From Isohypsibius dastychi (lineage: Eukaryota > Tardigrada > Eutardigrada > Parachela > Isohypsibiidae), in NCBI GenBank assembly GCA_034696485.1, contig JAQIWT010000640.1:1-16873 (forward strand): a stretch of DNA of 16,873 bases, written 5' to 3'. A model generated the notes under the pieces. It saw only the letters and a program-made list of their open reading frames with translations, was not told where the DNA came from and did no database searches. Within the stretch, counting starts at the first letter, position 1, and each line of letters opens with the position of its first letter. Positions 1 to 9,378 of this stretch are shown in pieces. The translations under genes and the position numbers were made by a program.

Positions 1-258
1 TAAGTCCAAATAAATTTTCCACATGCTAAATAAAATTCAGGAATCATATTTCGTTCAAATTAAGCTTGGTGTGATCGGTTTTTGAAGTTACGATATGAAT
101 TCAGAAAAGGGGGCAAATCTACCTCGACCCTCGGATTTAAATCAAAAACTGGTCGGTTAAGTCCAAATAAATTTTCCACATGCTAAATAAAATTCAGGAA
201 TCATATTTCGTTCAAATTAAGCTTGGTGTGATCGTTTTTTTGAAGTTTCGATAAATTA
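1..258. repeat. Two tandem copies of a 157-bp AT-rich repeat
   Basis: The segment starting at base 1 recurs nearly unchanged from base 158. The first hundred or so bases match almost exactly, through 'taagcttggtgtgatcg', and then diverge in the T-run and the following 'gaagtt(a/t)cgat'. The first copy touches the window edge, so the array may extend to the left. The second copy ends inside the intron next to the JmjN exon. No coding potential is seen. It could be a satellite unit or a local duplication. Confidence 0.85.
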
Positions 259-280
259 GAAAGGGAAAAAATTGGACTAC

Positions 281-441
281 CTTAATGGCTCCATATGTTT
301 CTCCTTCCGTTTGATATTTCGCGATCAGTCCGTTAATGTCAATGAATTCTTCATACGTCGGGGAAATCACAGGAATTCCAGGACGCTGAGTTGTTCTCAT
401 ATTCTTTGAGTGAAGCCATCGCTTCTCGTCAGAAGGCATCG
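281..441 (-). CDS. Internal or N-terminal exon encoding a JmjN domain (partial gene, leaves window on the left)
   Basis: The minus-strand reading holds GIPVISPTYEEFIDI followed by GLIAKYQTEGETYGAIK. This fits the JmjN signature of KDM4/KDM5/JARID2-type proteins (P-x-F/I-x-PT-x-EEF-x-D...I...EG..YG..K). JmjN is normally N-terminal and packs against a downstream JmjC histone-demethylase domain, which would lie outside the window. The exon is bounded by a polypyrimidine acceptor (TCTTTTTTCAG, ending at 442) and a GTAGTC donor at 280-276, and leaves in phase 0. The frame is also open upstream to an ATG at 511-509, so either the protein starts there or an exon joins at 441. Subfamily cannot be assigned from one exon. 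Catalytic status is unknown because JmjC is not visible. Confidence 0.55.
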
Positions 442-745
442 CTGAAAAAAGACAAGGTTTAAATCTGGCGGAAGACATAAGTTCCCTGTACTCCGGCTGA
501 AATTTGGGCATAGGTTTACGAAAAAATAAGGTTTACCGCCGCGTTTTGATTTCAAGAGACTTACTTGATTTTGCAAGATCCGGAGAGCACAGAAGCACAA
601 CAAATGCCACCGTCACTGAAAAGAGCTTCTGATGCAATCCCAAATTTGAGGAAATTTGAGAAAATCCGTCAAGGAGATTTGAGATCAAGGAGATTTGAGA
701 AAATCCGTCGCAAAACACATGGAATGAAAGAAGAGAGTCGCGCAA
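442..745 (-). other. Possible upstream exons of the JmjN gene
   Basis: On the minus strand a good donor (AAATCAA|GTAAGT) lies near 565. It ends a short open stretch preceded by an acceptor-like TCTTTTCAG near 622. A second acceptor-like CAAATTTCAG lies near 500, ahead of a frame open into the JmjN exon. In the frame open across the first stretch the peptide is hydrophobic (VTVAFVVLLCSPDLAKS), like a signal peptide, but it has no ATG in frame. A short direct repeat of GAGAAAATCCGTC and 'aaggagatttgaga' occurs at about 657-711. These may be 5' exons or untranslated exons; the evidence is splice-site shape only. Confidence 0.2.
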
Positions 746-786
746 TCAGCTATCAACTTTTAGATGGAAATGCCACAGCAAAGTAA

Positions 787-1422
787 CGCAGAGCGTTGTC
801 CAAATCAAACTTTACTGCATCTCATGTTGGGGAAGGTTGATGTTGAGGAGGATAAAGCAAGACATTCAAAAATCCACAACAGTGAAACAATTTCGCGCGA
901 GTCTGCTTTGCACAAAGCGACTCGATTTTGAATCAAAGGCGCCTGGCAACCATATTGGACCCTCAGGGGGTTGCCATATTCCTTATGTTAGAAGGGGGGG
1001 GGGTGCTTCAGGATTTTTATTTAGGATTTATATTTAGAAAATATTCCTAAATACGGAATATTTGTCATATTCTCGACTACTATTCGTCGGTTTTCTGATC
1101 TGTTGAGTCTAGTATATGCCCATTTTAGTATTTGTTTCAGTCTAATCTGATGACCTCTTATTTGTTTGGGTCATGCCAGAATCATTGGGCATAAATCTGT
1201 GTCTAAGGATCATGTCTCTCGCATACTCAAGGTTTTTGCCACACTGCGTAAGACGTGCTGCAGCCTCACGCTCTACCGTGGGCTATAATAAAACATGAGT
1301 CACGACCACGGAGTTCCACTTGAGTCAGTCAAAACAAAAACAAACCGTCTTTGCTTCAATTGATGCCGTACTTGTGTTCGATTGTTTTCCTTGTTTTATT
1401 CCAACGAAGCGACTGATACTGT
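787..1422. other. Intergenic region upstream of the nuclease gene
   Basis: No convincing gene is seen. The stretch holds a small inverted repeat (GGCAACC at 945-951 and GGTTGCC at 969-975), a poly-G run near 996-1005, and an AT-rich patch with repeated 'ttaggatttata' and 'tattcctaaatacggaata' motifs at about 1015-1065. A TATAATAAAA sequence near 1284 lies about 140 bp before the proposed start codon of the plus-strand nuclease gene and could serve its promoter. Confidence 0.5.
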
Positions 1423-4081
1423 ATGATGGGTCTAGGTGAGCCGCATTCAAACTGTTTTCTCATGATTTCCAGGGTACTCACTACTACGGTAACTGCGATT
1501 TCCGAAACGGCGCCAATCATGTTTGCGGGAGAATCGAGAGTATTTTGCTGAAAAACATGTCTCTTCCGAAGTTCGGAAGTTCGGAATCCGAACCGGACCA
1601 GCTGCTGGCTGACATATATGGACTCGTGGGAGCGAGATTCTTGGATATCAGTCCTACGATTTCTGTTTTTGCCTCGACTCCAGCTTCAGCATCATGCATG
1701 CTGGTCATTGGTGTCTTCTCATTAGACAATTGACGCGAACAAAAGACGCATTTTCCAACATGGCCGATTTGAAAGTTTTGATTTGACTTGTTTTCTGTGC
1801 TATAACAAGAACCTGTTCTAGGCGGAGGTGGATTCGAAGGAGGACGATACGACGGAGGGTATGGAGAAGAGGAATATGGAGAAATAGACAGAGGAGGAGG
1901 ATATGAAGGTAATAAAGATGTTTTGCCTGGTCATGCCTGTATACACCTTTTTATCGCATGCGCCAGTGCCACTCACTTGCAGCAATTTCTGACGAACTTT
2001 GTGCTACTGAACTTCAAGTTGAATGGCTTTCCCAGGATGGGGGGGGGGGGATGGGTGAATTCGTGGATAATTTTGGAATAAAAAACGGAAAAAGGGTCAA
2101 ACTCGAAAAATTCTTCAGCTGTTGACCAACTGCTGTCGAATTGTGCTCCTACCCTTAGACAGTCTCCCAGCCATAAGACTAAGCCCGCAATGAATATCCT
2201 CAGAACATGCTGACGGGTGTCTAGCAGACGAAAAACAACGGTGGATGATATACTACATTAACCACTTCATCTGCAGAACTTTTATTGGGTGCTGCCTTGT
2301 TGTATATTGCATCAAAGATCGAAACAGACGATGCAAAAAAGAATTCCAGTAGCCCAGGTCCAGTTAGTGATGATAGTGGAGATCATCGTACGCGAGAGGA
2401 GGCAGAAGCTGATTTCAAGCGTTACGAGGAAGAGTACACCCGTTTCAAATCAGCGGAAAGTCAACGCGAATCCTACAGTAGCCACACGCAGGAAGATGAC
2501 GAAGAAAGCTGTCCCTCGGATGACGGCCATGACGATCATGACACTGAATGGAATACCGCCACAAAGGTTGCAGCAGCTGTTGGGGTTGCAGCGCTGGCAG
2601 GACTGGCCGGCTACCTTTATTGGAAACACATGCAACCTGCAGCACCTGAAGCGGTCACCGCTGGAAACGAAGTGCGAGACCGACAGGTTGATCTTAAGCC
2701 TGACGAGAAGCTCGAAATCAGAGAAGAACATCCCATTGGTTTCTCACGCACAGAGATGGATCAAGACCTGGTCGCCGGAGCGGCATCTGGAACCGAAGGC
2801 GCTCTGATTATCGGTGCAGGCATATGCCTTATGAGCGTTTTAACTATCCCTGTATCACCAGCAGCCGCCATGATGGCTTGTTTGACCAGTATCGGGGTTT
2901 TTATTGGGGGATTATACACTGACGTGGCCGCTCACAAGAGCAAACACGGTACGTTGACAAGGAGTTATGTCTCACAGTTATGTCTCCCTAGCTCTTAGCG
3001 CTCCTGTTGTTTACGTATTTCACGTATCAGTCGGAGATCTTTTCACTATCTTTGCTTAAGTAGGTGCTCAATCAGCTGGTCGAAATCAGGGAAACGGACA
3101 GTCGAAAAGCAACGAGAGGGCGAGACAGTCAGATGCCATCAATTCAATCGAACCGGTAGCCACTGGAGGACAAGGTGGTGGTGACGAAAACCCGCGTAGA
3201 CAACCAGAATCCAGCCGAGCGCACTTGATCGAAGAAGTAGAGGTTTTTTGCATCATTTTATCACCATTGCGTTCACAATTCATGTTACATTTAAGGTGCC
3301 GGTGATCAACATGCAGACGACACTAAACAGCATTGCCCGATTTGCAGATGCTGGACATCGGAGAATCGCCACAGCTGCTGTCGATGATTTCTGTGCTATG
3401 CTAGAGCCGATCGCCCAAGCTCAGACCAACGGTCTCAATCAGACCGAAAACCCAATAGTTCATGTAACCCGCCATGATACCGCAAGCAGCACCCGCGGAG
3501 ATTTGGTGGGTGTCTCTGGGCGAATTGAGGATGTCTACGCAGTGATCGGTCGCTCTCATCTTCGATCTAATACTGAGCGAGGTAGCCATTGGAGAGAAGT
3601 TTCTGAAATTGTTCGTCAACGAGGAAACTGCTACATTGCTGACGATGGTACTAGATATTATCTGGATGATGATGCTGGACATATTATCGCGCGCACCCAC
3701 GGTGGCCCGGATGACCCCGATACAAATCTGTTTCCCCAGTCTTGGACCTGTAATCAACGTGGAAGGTGGCGAGAGCGAGAACGTGGGATCCGTGAGTTTC
3801 TGGTAGGAAGTGAATCGCGCATCGTGTTGCAGTATGTTCGGCTGTATTACGATGACCCCGTGTATGAAGACAGACCGAATAATCTGGTGGTAGTTGTGAT
3901 CAAGTGTGAGAACAGTACAAACTGGGGTGAGGTCACTGTGGATGTCATTGCGAACGAAACAGAAGTCTCTAGAGAAAGACTGGCGCAGTTGCCGGAGAAC
4001 GTTCGGAAGGAAGTGGATGAGAAGCAGAAAAAGAGAGAAGGAAAGAAGAGAAGTTCGGCTGTTCAGAAGAACAATGAATGA
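1423..4081 (+). CDS. Membrane-associated protein with C-terminal DNA/RNA non-specific endonuclease (Endonuclea_NS_2-type) domain
   Basis: Five-exon model: 1423-1435, 1822-1908, 2277-2948, 3064-3242, 3296-4081, 578 aa. Phases at the four introns (1, 1, 1, 0) match on both sides and all ends are GT/AG. Residues 1-33 are Gly/Tyr/Glu-rich. Residues 50-125 are acidic and Ser-rich. Hydrophobic Ala/Gly-rich segments lie at about 130-149, 208-226 and 229-248. Residues 259-317 form a polar Gly/Gln/Arg linker. Residues about 425-535 carry the nuclease signature: DDAGHIIA (catalytic-type His446), HGG, N461-LFPQ, N470 and W475 with following Glu, then beta-strand-like sequence. The tail is Lys/Arg-rich. 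In this family the His and Asn serve metal-dependent cleavage of DNA or RNA. The domain is common in bacterial polymorphic toxins and known in some animals. There is no signal peptide; substrate and topology are unknown. Exon 1 (MMGLG) is the weakest part; exons 2-5 are strong. Confidence 0.72.
1475..1733 (+). other. Open frame inside intron 1 of the nuclease gene
   Basis: An acceptor-like TTTCCAG at about 1474 is followed by a frame open to a TGA at about 1731-1733, including peptide YYGNCDFRNGANHVCG and an internal ATG at 1554. It could be an alternative first coding exon, but no strong phase-1 donor joins it to the exon at 1822. A weak one, ATTG|GTGTCT near 1712, would fit. The short exon ending at 1435 with donor G|GTGAGC is preferred. 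I treat this stretch as intronic. Confidence 0.2.
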
Positions 4082-4290
4082 CCGGAGCTGGTTGAAGGTC
4101 CCGATTTACTGAGCAACCCGTTTTGCGTTGAGATGTGGTTAATGTTTGTGCTCATTTACTCAATTGCGCACATCTTGTTTAATCGAGAATCCAACAAATA
4201 TCAACTAGCGTCACAGAAGCGATAGCTCAAAGTGCATCCTTTATATGTGATTGATAGGTTGAGAAAACCTGTGTAAACTGAAAATAATCC

Positions 4291-4296
4291 AATAAA
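4291..4296 (+). terminator. Polyadenylation signal AATAAA of the nuclease gene
   Basis: A canonical AATAAA lies 210 nt after the stop codon of the nuclease gene and is the first perfect plus-strand match downstream of it. It would give a short 3' UTR ending near 4310-4325. Confidence 0.5.
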
Positions 4297-4504
4297 GACA
4301 TTCTCGAATCCCTATTCTCGCATATTTCAAGCAGTCATGTTTCACTTTGTCGGTATTTAGTCTATCTGATCTAATCCTGGAGTTCCATTTTCCGCCCACT
4401 GCGTGAAGCCGGCTTACCAAACCACCCAGGAACCATTTTCTCAGGTTCGTTTTTGGCTTCGGCAGCTTGCAAGATGTGAAGGTTTGCGACATGTTCCACT
4501 AAGC

Positions 4505-4510
4505 TTTATT
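4505..4510 (-). terminator. Polyadenylation signal AATAAA of the PR-domain zinc-finger gene
   Basis: Minus-strand AATAAA (TTTATT on the plus strand) lies about 175 nt after the stop codon at 4685. With the plus-strand signal at 4291, the two convergent genes would end within about 200 bp of each other without overlapping. The 4311-4684 stretch is otherwise plain 3' UTR or intergenic sequence. Confidence 0.4.
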
Positions 4511-4684
4511 CTCGTAAATGCACATCATACGTCGGTGCAGAATTGTTCAAATTCACTTAAGAGTTTTCACTGAAACAGATATTCTAGAGACATGAGCATC
4601 CTAACCTCAGCTGTACAAATACCAAACCAAAATCATGCAATCCTACAAACAAGACCTGCCAAGCCTGGAAAAGCATTTCAGGAG

Positions 4685-7600
4685 CTATGTGTCTTCCGGC
4701 ACGAATAAATTATAATATTCTGGATGCGAATTCCTAGCGTGATTTAGGAACATTTTCGGACCGCCAAATGGACGCTCGCATATTTCACACCACTTCATCT
4801 CGCCCATAAAAGTTTCGATCAACTCAGAGTCGCCAGGGTCCGCATCCGGGTGTATTTTGTTCAAGTGCTCAACCGTCAGTTCCTTCGTGAAGAATCTTCT
4901 CTTTTCTCCCGTACACAATCGACAGCGAAACATTTCAATTTTCCGTGATGGAAGGTTGAGTTCTGGTATGTCGAATGTCGACATTTCAGGATGGCGAGAT
5001 TCCAAATGTGCGCTGAGCTCTTTCCGTCTCAAAAATCCCACCTGACATTCGCGACATTTGTAGAAGCTGACTTCGTAATTGTCCGAAGCGGGTAATACCA
5101 GAGTCTTTCGCTTCTTCATTGTGGTTTCACACTCGACATGACGTCTAATGTGCTTACGCAGCGTAACCTTGTGCTTGAACTTCCGCCGGCAGTGCGGGCA
5201 TTGTAAACCAGCCTATAGAACAAGCACTCTTTTAGTTCCATCTTCATAACGAATTTTAAAACAACTATCTCGACGATTACCGTAATTACCAAATTAGCAT
5301 AATATTTCTCAGTTCGCCTTGGTCATCTCACGGAGTTCCAGTGTATTTTCAAGTTTTAAATGCGATATGCAATGACTACCGAGTCATTTATGTTTGCTTC
5401 CCGGTGAAGCGGTTAGTCTCCGCCAAAATTAAGGATACACTTCTACTTGTTCTCTCAGGACGCAGTATATAGGATAGGACACAGACGTATCCTTGATTTT
5501 GGCGGAGACGTATACGTGGGCTCGCAAATATTAATTTACAATCTTTATGAGATGGCCAGACTCAGTTATCATACGCAGACGGTTATTTACTTATGGAGCC
5601 CACGTAGCGAATTGGTCAGAGAGAATCATCTCAGGTTACGCAATAATTCTGACGTTCAGTTAAACCTTGCCCACGCAAAAATTCGAACTTCAAAACACAG
5701 AACGAAAGTTTTTTGGTGCTGATCACGAATACCCGGACTTACGATTCGGATAAATCACTGCCCGATAGGACAGAAAAAAGGAAAAGGAGAGGATGAGCAT
5801 TGAGCGAAAACGTTTGTGCTTTTTGGGATCGGCGAGACAAAAATCTGTGTTTTCGCGTTGAAAATGTTTGCTTTCTCACCGAAACCATTCATGAGTCTCA
5901 AAGCGTATTGTAGTTATCCAGTGCAACGAACAATTCCATTGTGAACTTTTCAAAACCAGAAAACAAACTCACCTCGAGGTGAGTCAGTTGATGCACTTTC
6001 AAGCGGTTCTGGAGACTATAAGCTTTTCCACAAATCTCGCAGATATGCTTCTTATCCTTATGGACGTTGACGTGGTGATTCCTAACCAAGTTGGGGGTCT
6101 TGAAATGTTTCGCACAAAGCAAGCAGTGGAATCGTCCGTCAACGCAATGGGACTTCTTGTGGGCATCCATAAGAACGAGCGGGAGTTCAATGGAGCACAT
6201 ACTGCACTTGATACTATTGGCAGCGGGATTCTTGGTGTTATGCTGCATTGTATAATGACATGATAATCCCTTTGAGGTCGAGACAGTCTCACCACAGATG
6301 TCGCAATGTAGCAACCCATCCTTCAAAAACAGTTCATTACAATACGGTCCAAGGCTTCAAAGGGCAACACCTACATCATCCGCAGAAGTGGCTTTTCTGT
6401 GTTTTCCAGTTTTAATGTGCTCGTCCAGCCTGCTTTTCACTTTGTACCTAGCTGGGCAGACATCACACTTCCACTTCCAATCTCGAGACACCTACAAAAT
6501 TCTCATATAGGCACGAGCAAGATCGAACTCGTATTTCCGAAATACTTCGAAGTGAAATTTAGGTTCATTCATTTAAACTTTTTTTCAATTACTCGTTTTT
6601 TCAAGGTCAGGTTCGACTTTTTCTCAATTTCAGAGAACGAAAAAGAGTACAAAAACGTTCCATACTTATGGAATACACATTACGCAAAAAACACTCCATT
6701 TTACCGCACAAAACGGGAAAAAACACTCCATTTTACCGCACATCCACTTACTTTTTTGTGAGTGTTGAGATGTCTGTCTAACTTCTTTTGCGTGGTGGCT
6801 TTCTCGCAAATTTCACACACAGCATCTTTAGGGACATGTCTAGTCCGCATATGCGTCTTGATAGTTTTCAAGTCCGTGCAGGTTACCTTGCAGAACTTGC
6901 ACTGGAATCTTCCGTCGATGCAGTGAGTCATCTCATGGCGGAACAACCGAAGCGGTCCCATCACTTCCATGGGACAGAAACAGCACCGCGAAAGTTCGTG
7001 CATGTAGGTCCGATGCGCCTCCATTCCCTCCGAACTTGCACTAGCATAATCACAGATTTCGCATCGGAGCATCTTTTCTTCTAATTTCTGCAACTCAAAT
7101 CATATACGAATAAAAGTAACGCAAAATAATGTACGCCTGATTCAGAAAACTTACAGCGGCATAAGAGCTGAAGGGTTGCTCAAAATTTTCGGGTAATTCA
7201 GATTCCGGAAGTGTGGTACCATGTAAGTCCTGGTCACTAACAGGATGCAATTTGTTAAGATCACATAATTTTTCCAACTTTTCGCAATGAACAAACTTTA
7301 GGATTATCGCGAATTCCGAAGGTGAGGGTGAAAGAAGCGAGGGATTCTCCGACGGTGCAAAATCCCTGCAATCGGGATCTTCTGGTCCGCCAAGTATATT
7401 GCCACCCGTTCCATAATCCGTGAAAGATTCGGTAATTTTCATCTCAATTTCCGAAGCTGGAAGTTGTTCATCCTGAAGCTGCGGTTTTCCTTTGCAATTC
7501 GCTGTTGCTTTCTTTATTTCGATCGCGTAATTTTGCGCATGCCGAATTTTCAGCTCTTCTCCAACGGCAATATTGCGAATGGTGACGAAATAAACTTTTC

Positions 7601-8170
7601 CAGCGATTTGGAAGGAGACCATATTCTGATCTTCCGAGTTGCTGGCGTCGCGGACAAATTTCATCCAGTTGCAATCATCGTCACATTCCAAAGAATAACC
7701 AACCCAGAGACTCTGATCATTTGAAATAATCAAGTAACGCGAATCTGAGGGTATGATGTTTGGTTGAATTGGTGCGATCAAAGGTCCAAAGAGTGATCGA
7801 ACAGGAATTCCGAATCGACTGACAACAACTCGTTCTGAAAAAAGGACTGTTTAAAAACAAATCAATTTCGGGGAAATACTGCAAAACAGAACAAAACATC
7901 ATGAGTTGCCTTACGTTGCTCAATGTTCTGGAAGTCAAGAAAATCCGGAAGAGTTGCCGTTGCTCGATTCCGCGAATGACCTATTTGACAATGCAAATCT
8001 GAATCAGACGCAAAGCTGGGTAACACAACTCGAGTAGAACTTTCAGGGATGAAAACATTGTCCGCGAAATAAACACACGATCTGATGCAGCATTCATTTT
8101 GCATGCATTGAAGATATGATGAGCAGATCGAGCACTGGCTTCTCGGGTATCCATCCCGCCGCATCGCCAT
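4685..8170 (-). CDS. PR(SET)-domain plus C2H2 zinc-finger protein, PRDM-like
   Basis: Six exons on the minus strand: 8170-7915, 7834-7155, 7087-6752, 6491-6375, 6320-5973, 5212-4685, about 754 aa. All junctions are GT/AG with matching phase (1, then 0 throughout). Residues about 12-27 hold a Cys-rich knuckle (CSICSSYLQC...CC) at the place where PRDM9-type proteins have one. Residues about 87-190 form a PR domain: SRFGIPVRSLFGPLIAP, then CNWMKFVRDASNSEDQNMVSFQ-like sequence, GKVYFVT, GEEL. After an acidic Ser/Pro-rich linker come 13 C2H2 fingers, four, one, four and four per exon, mostly C-x2-C-x12-H-x3-4-H. They lack TGEKP linkers, so they are not a classical KRAB-type array. Likely role: sequence-specific nuclear chromatin or transcription factor. 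The usual W-Y-G after GEEL is replaced by R-H-A, so methyltransferase activity is doubtful. The 5' end is uncertain; the ATG at 8170 follows an in-frame stop. Confidence 0.75.
5213..5972 (-). other. Long intron 5 of the PR-domain gene with nested inverted repeats
   Basis: This 760-nt intron is far longer than its neighbours. Two inverted repeats sit one after the other in it: 23-nt arms at 5416-5438 and 5487-5509 (one mismatch, 48-nt loop), and perfect 11-nt arms at 5513-5523 and 5596-5606. No exon is recognised. A plus-strand frame at 5447-5722 crosses the hairpins and looks like chance. Confidence 0.5.
5416..5509. repeat. Inverted repeat (23-nt arms) in PR-gene intron
   Basis: GTCTCCGCCAAAATTAAGG...at 5416-5438 pairs with the reverse-complement arm at 5487-5509, with a single mismatch. 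It may be a miniature foldback remnant or a structured intronic RNA. Confidence 0.75.
6687..6742. repeat. Short tandem duplication in PR-gene intron 3
   Basis: The motif acactccattttaccgcaca occurs at 6691-6710 and again at 6723-6742, with a 32-bp period. The second copy lies just downstream (minus strand) of the GTAAGT donor of the third exon. No coding content. Confidence 0.8.
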
Positions 8171-8254
8171 CGAATGTCCAAGAGATCAAAAGCAAAATAG
8201 ATGGTTTTTCTTTCGGAACGCCAACTCGAATTCAACCATCTCGTGGAATGTAAA

Positions 8255-8287
8255 TACTGTACAAATACTGTAAATACTTGTACAGTA
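8255..8287. repeat. Near-perfect 33-bp palindrome upstream of the PR-domain gene
   Basis: Arms TACTGTACAA (8255-8264) and TTGTACAGTA (8278-8287) are exact reverse complements around ATACTGTAAATAC. It sits 85 bp upstream of the proposed ATG at 8170 on the minus strand. It could be a dimeric factor site in the promoter or a chance AT-rich hairpin. Confidence 0.6.
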
Positions 8288-8629
8288 CGAGTGATCTAAA
8301 ATACCCCCTGGGGGTTGGGTATGCGGCAACATTAGGGGCCCATTGGCAATGATTTGTATTTGACCTGGTAAGATAAGTAGTAACATGACATGAGCTGAAC
8401 TCTACATGCGACTGCAACCGTTTTTCTGAATTCATCAGATTTCCTGAAAAAATCGTTGGAAATTATCCACGCCTACGTTCGCAACACCGAAATGAATTGG
8501 AATCAATTTGTGGACCAATGGCGGATTTATTTCAGGATTTTATCCCATAACCGATTTGACTCGCAACTACGCATAAAAACGGGTGATGAACCATTAAATT
8601 TTAATACTATGATACGATTCCCAGTTTAT
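8288..8629. other. Intergenic spacer upstream of the PR-domain gene
   Basis: No gene is seen. The stretch includes CCCCCTGGGGG-type G/C runs near 8303-8314 and a minus-strand AATAAA (TTTATT at about 8526-8531). That signal lies downstream of the zinc-finger fragment and could end transcripts reading leftward through it. Confidence 0.4.
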
Positions 8630-9027
8630 ATGTAGCTGTAGGATGATTATCTTGTAATGATCCAGATGCCGCTCCTTAGCGTGCTTCAATAACGCTCGAG
8701 GTCCGCCAGTTGGACGTTCACAAATTTCACACCACTTCTTCTCATTCATGCTAACCTTGATGGAGTCAGCAGGGTCAGCTTCCGGATGAAACTTGGCCGA
8801 ATGTTGTTCAGCCTTCTTTTTGGTGCAGAATACATGACTTCCCGTCAACAACGACAGCGAAACGACAGCGAAACACTTCAATCTTGCGAGCTGGAAGATT
8901 CAGGTCAGGTATGCCACTTGTTGACATTTCGGGATGGCGAGATTCCAAATGTGCGCACAGATCTTTCCGCGTCGTGAATCCCACCTGGCATTCCCGGCAT
9001 TTGTAGAAGTAGGCTTCGTAATCATCA
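8630..9027 (-). pseudogene. Partial, frameshifted copy of the last zinc-finger exon of the PR-domain gene
   Basis: Minus-strand peptide YKCRECQVGFTTRKDLCAHL, then SRHPEMSTSGIPDLNLPARK, matches the last exon at 4685-5090 (FYKCRECQVGFLRRKEL..., ESRHPEMSTFDIPELNLPSRK). After FRCR the frame breaks: an 11-bp tandem duplication (cgacagcgaaa, about 8852-8874) shifts it, and removing the duplication would still leave a TGA where the parent has Cys codon sequence. Homology resumes in another frame as FHPEADPADS...KWCEICERPTGGPRALLKHA and runs to about 8640. The first finger of the parent exon is missing because the copy stops exactly at the foldback element edge (9028). It is probably a dead duplicate, unless a still uncharted splice pattern uses part of it. 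Confidence 0.8.
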
Positions 9028-9378
9028 TATGGCGGCCCCCACGGGCCAAAATGAAACAATCCCACTCGTACCAGACCACACCACTCATACAACACATATC
9101 ACACATACCACACAACTCAGATCTAGAGTGAGCACCATGCAATGCCGGCCATTGGGCATGGGCACCACAAACAAGCTTTGTCAGAAAGACAACTCTGACC
9201 ACATATGCCATACAACGAACACCACTCCGCTGACAAATCACGTCACACACACTGCTGGTACGACCACAAGATGTTTTGCGTATCCACATCCTATGAAAAT
9301 GTTAGATCACCAGGTTTTTTGCCCCCCCCCCCCTCCCCAAAGGAGTTGACCTATGTGAGACCCATGGGATAGTGTCAG
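9028..9378 (+). repeat. Left inverted arm of the foldback element
   Basis: Starts with TATGGCGGCC and ends with GAGACCCATGGGATAGTGTCAG. It contains a poly-C run at about 9321-9334. The plus-strand frame MAAPTGQNET... is open for 106 codons, mirroring the frame in the right arm. Confidence 0.85.

Noticed and set aside
837-1037. 66-codon plus-strand frame
   Set aside because: It runs through a poly-G tract and a small inverted repeat, has no domain resemblance and no promoter or splice support.
1240-1300. tRNA-like GC-rich stretch
   Set aside because: No cloverleaf with T-arm GTTCRA and matching acceptor stem can be drawn.
2289-2807. 172-codon plus-strand frame overlapping the membrane exon
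   Set aside because: It is an alternative frame of the exon at 2277-2948; exon phases and composition support the other frame.
3401-3757. 118-codon minus-strand frame
   Set aside because: Antisense shadow of the nuclease exon; that exon is supported by domain motifs and phase.
5447-5722. 91-codon plus-strand frame in PR-gene intron
   Set aside because: It overlaps the intronic hairpins and shows no recognisable protein feature.
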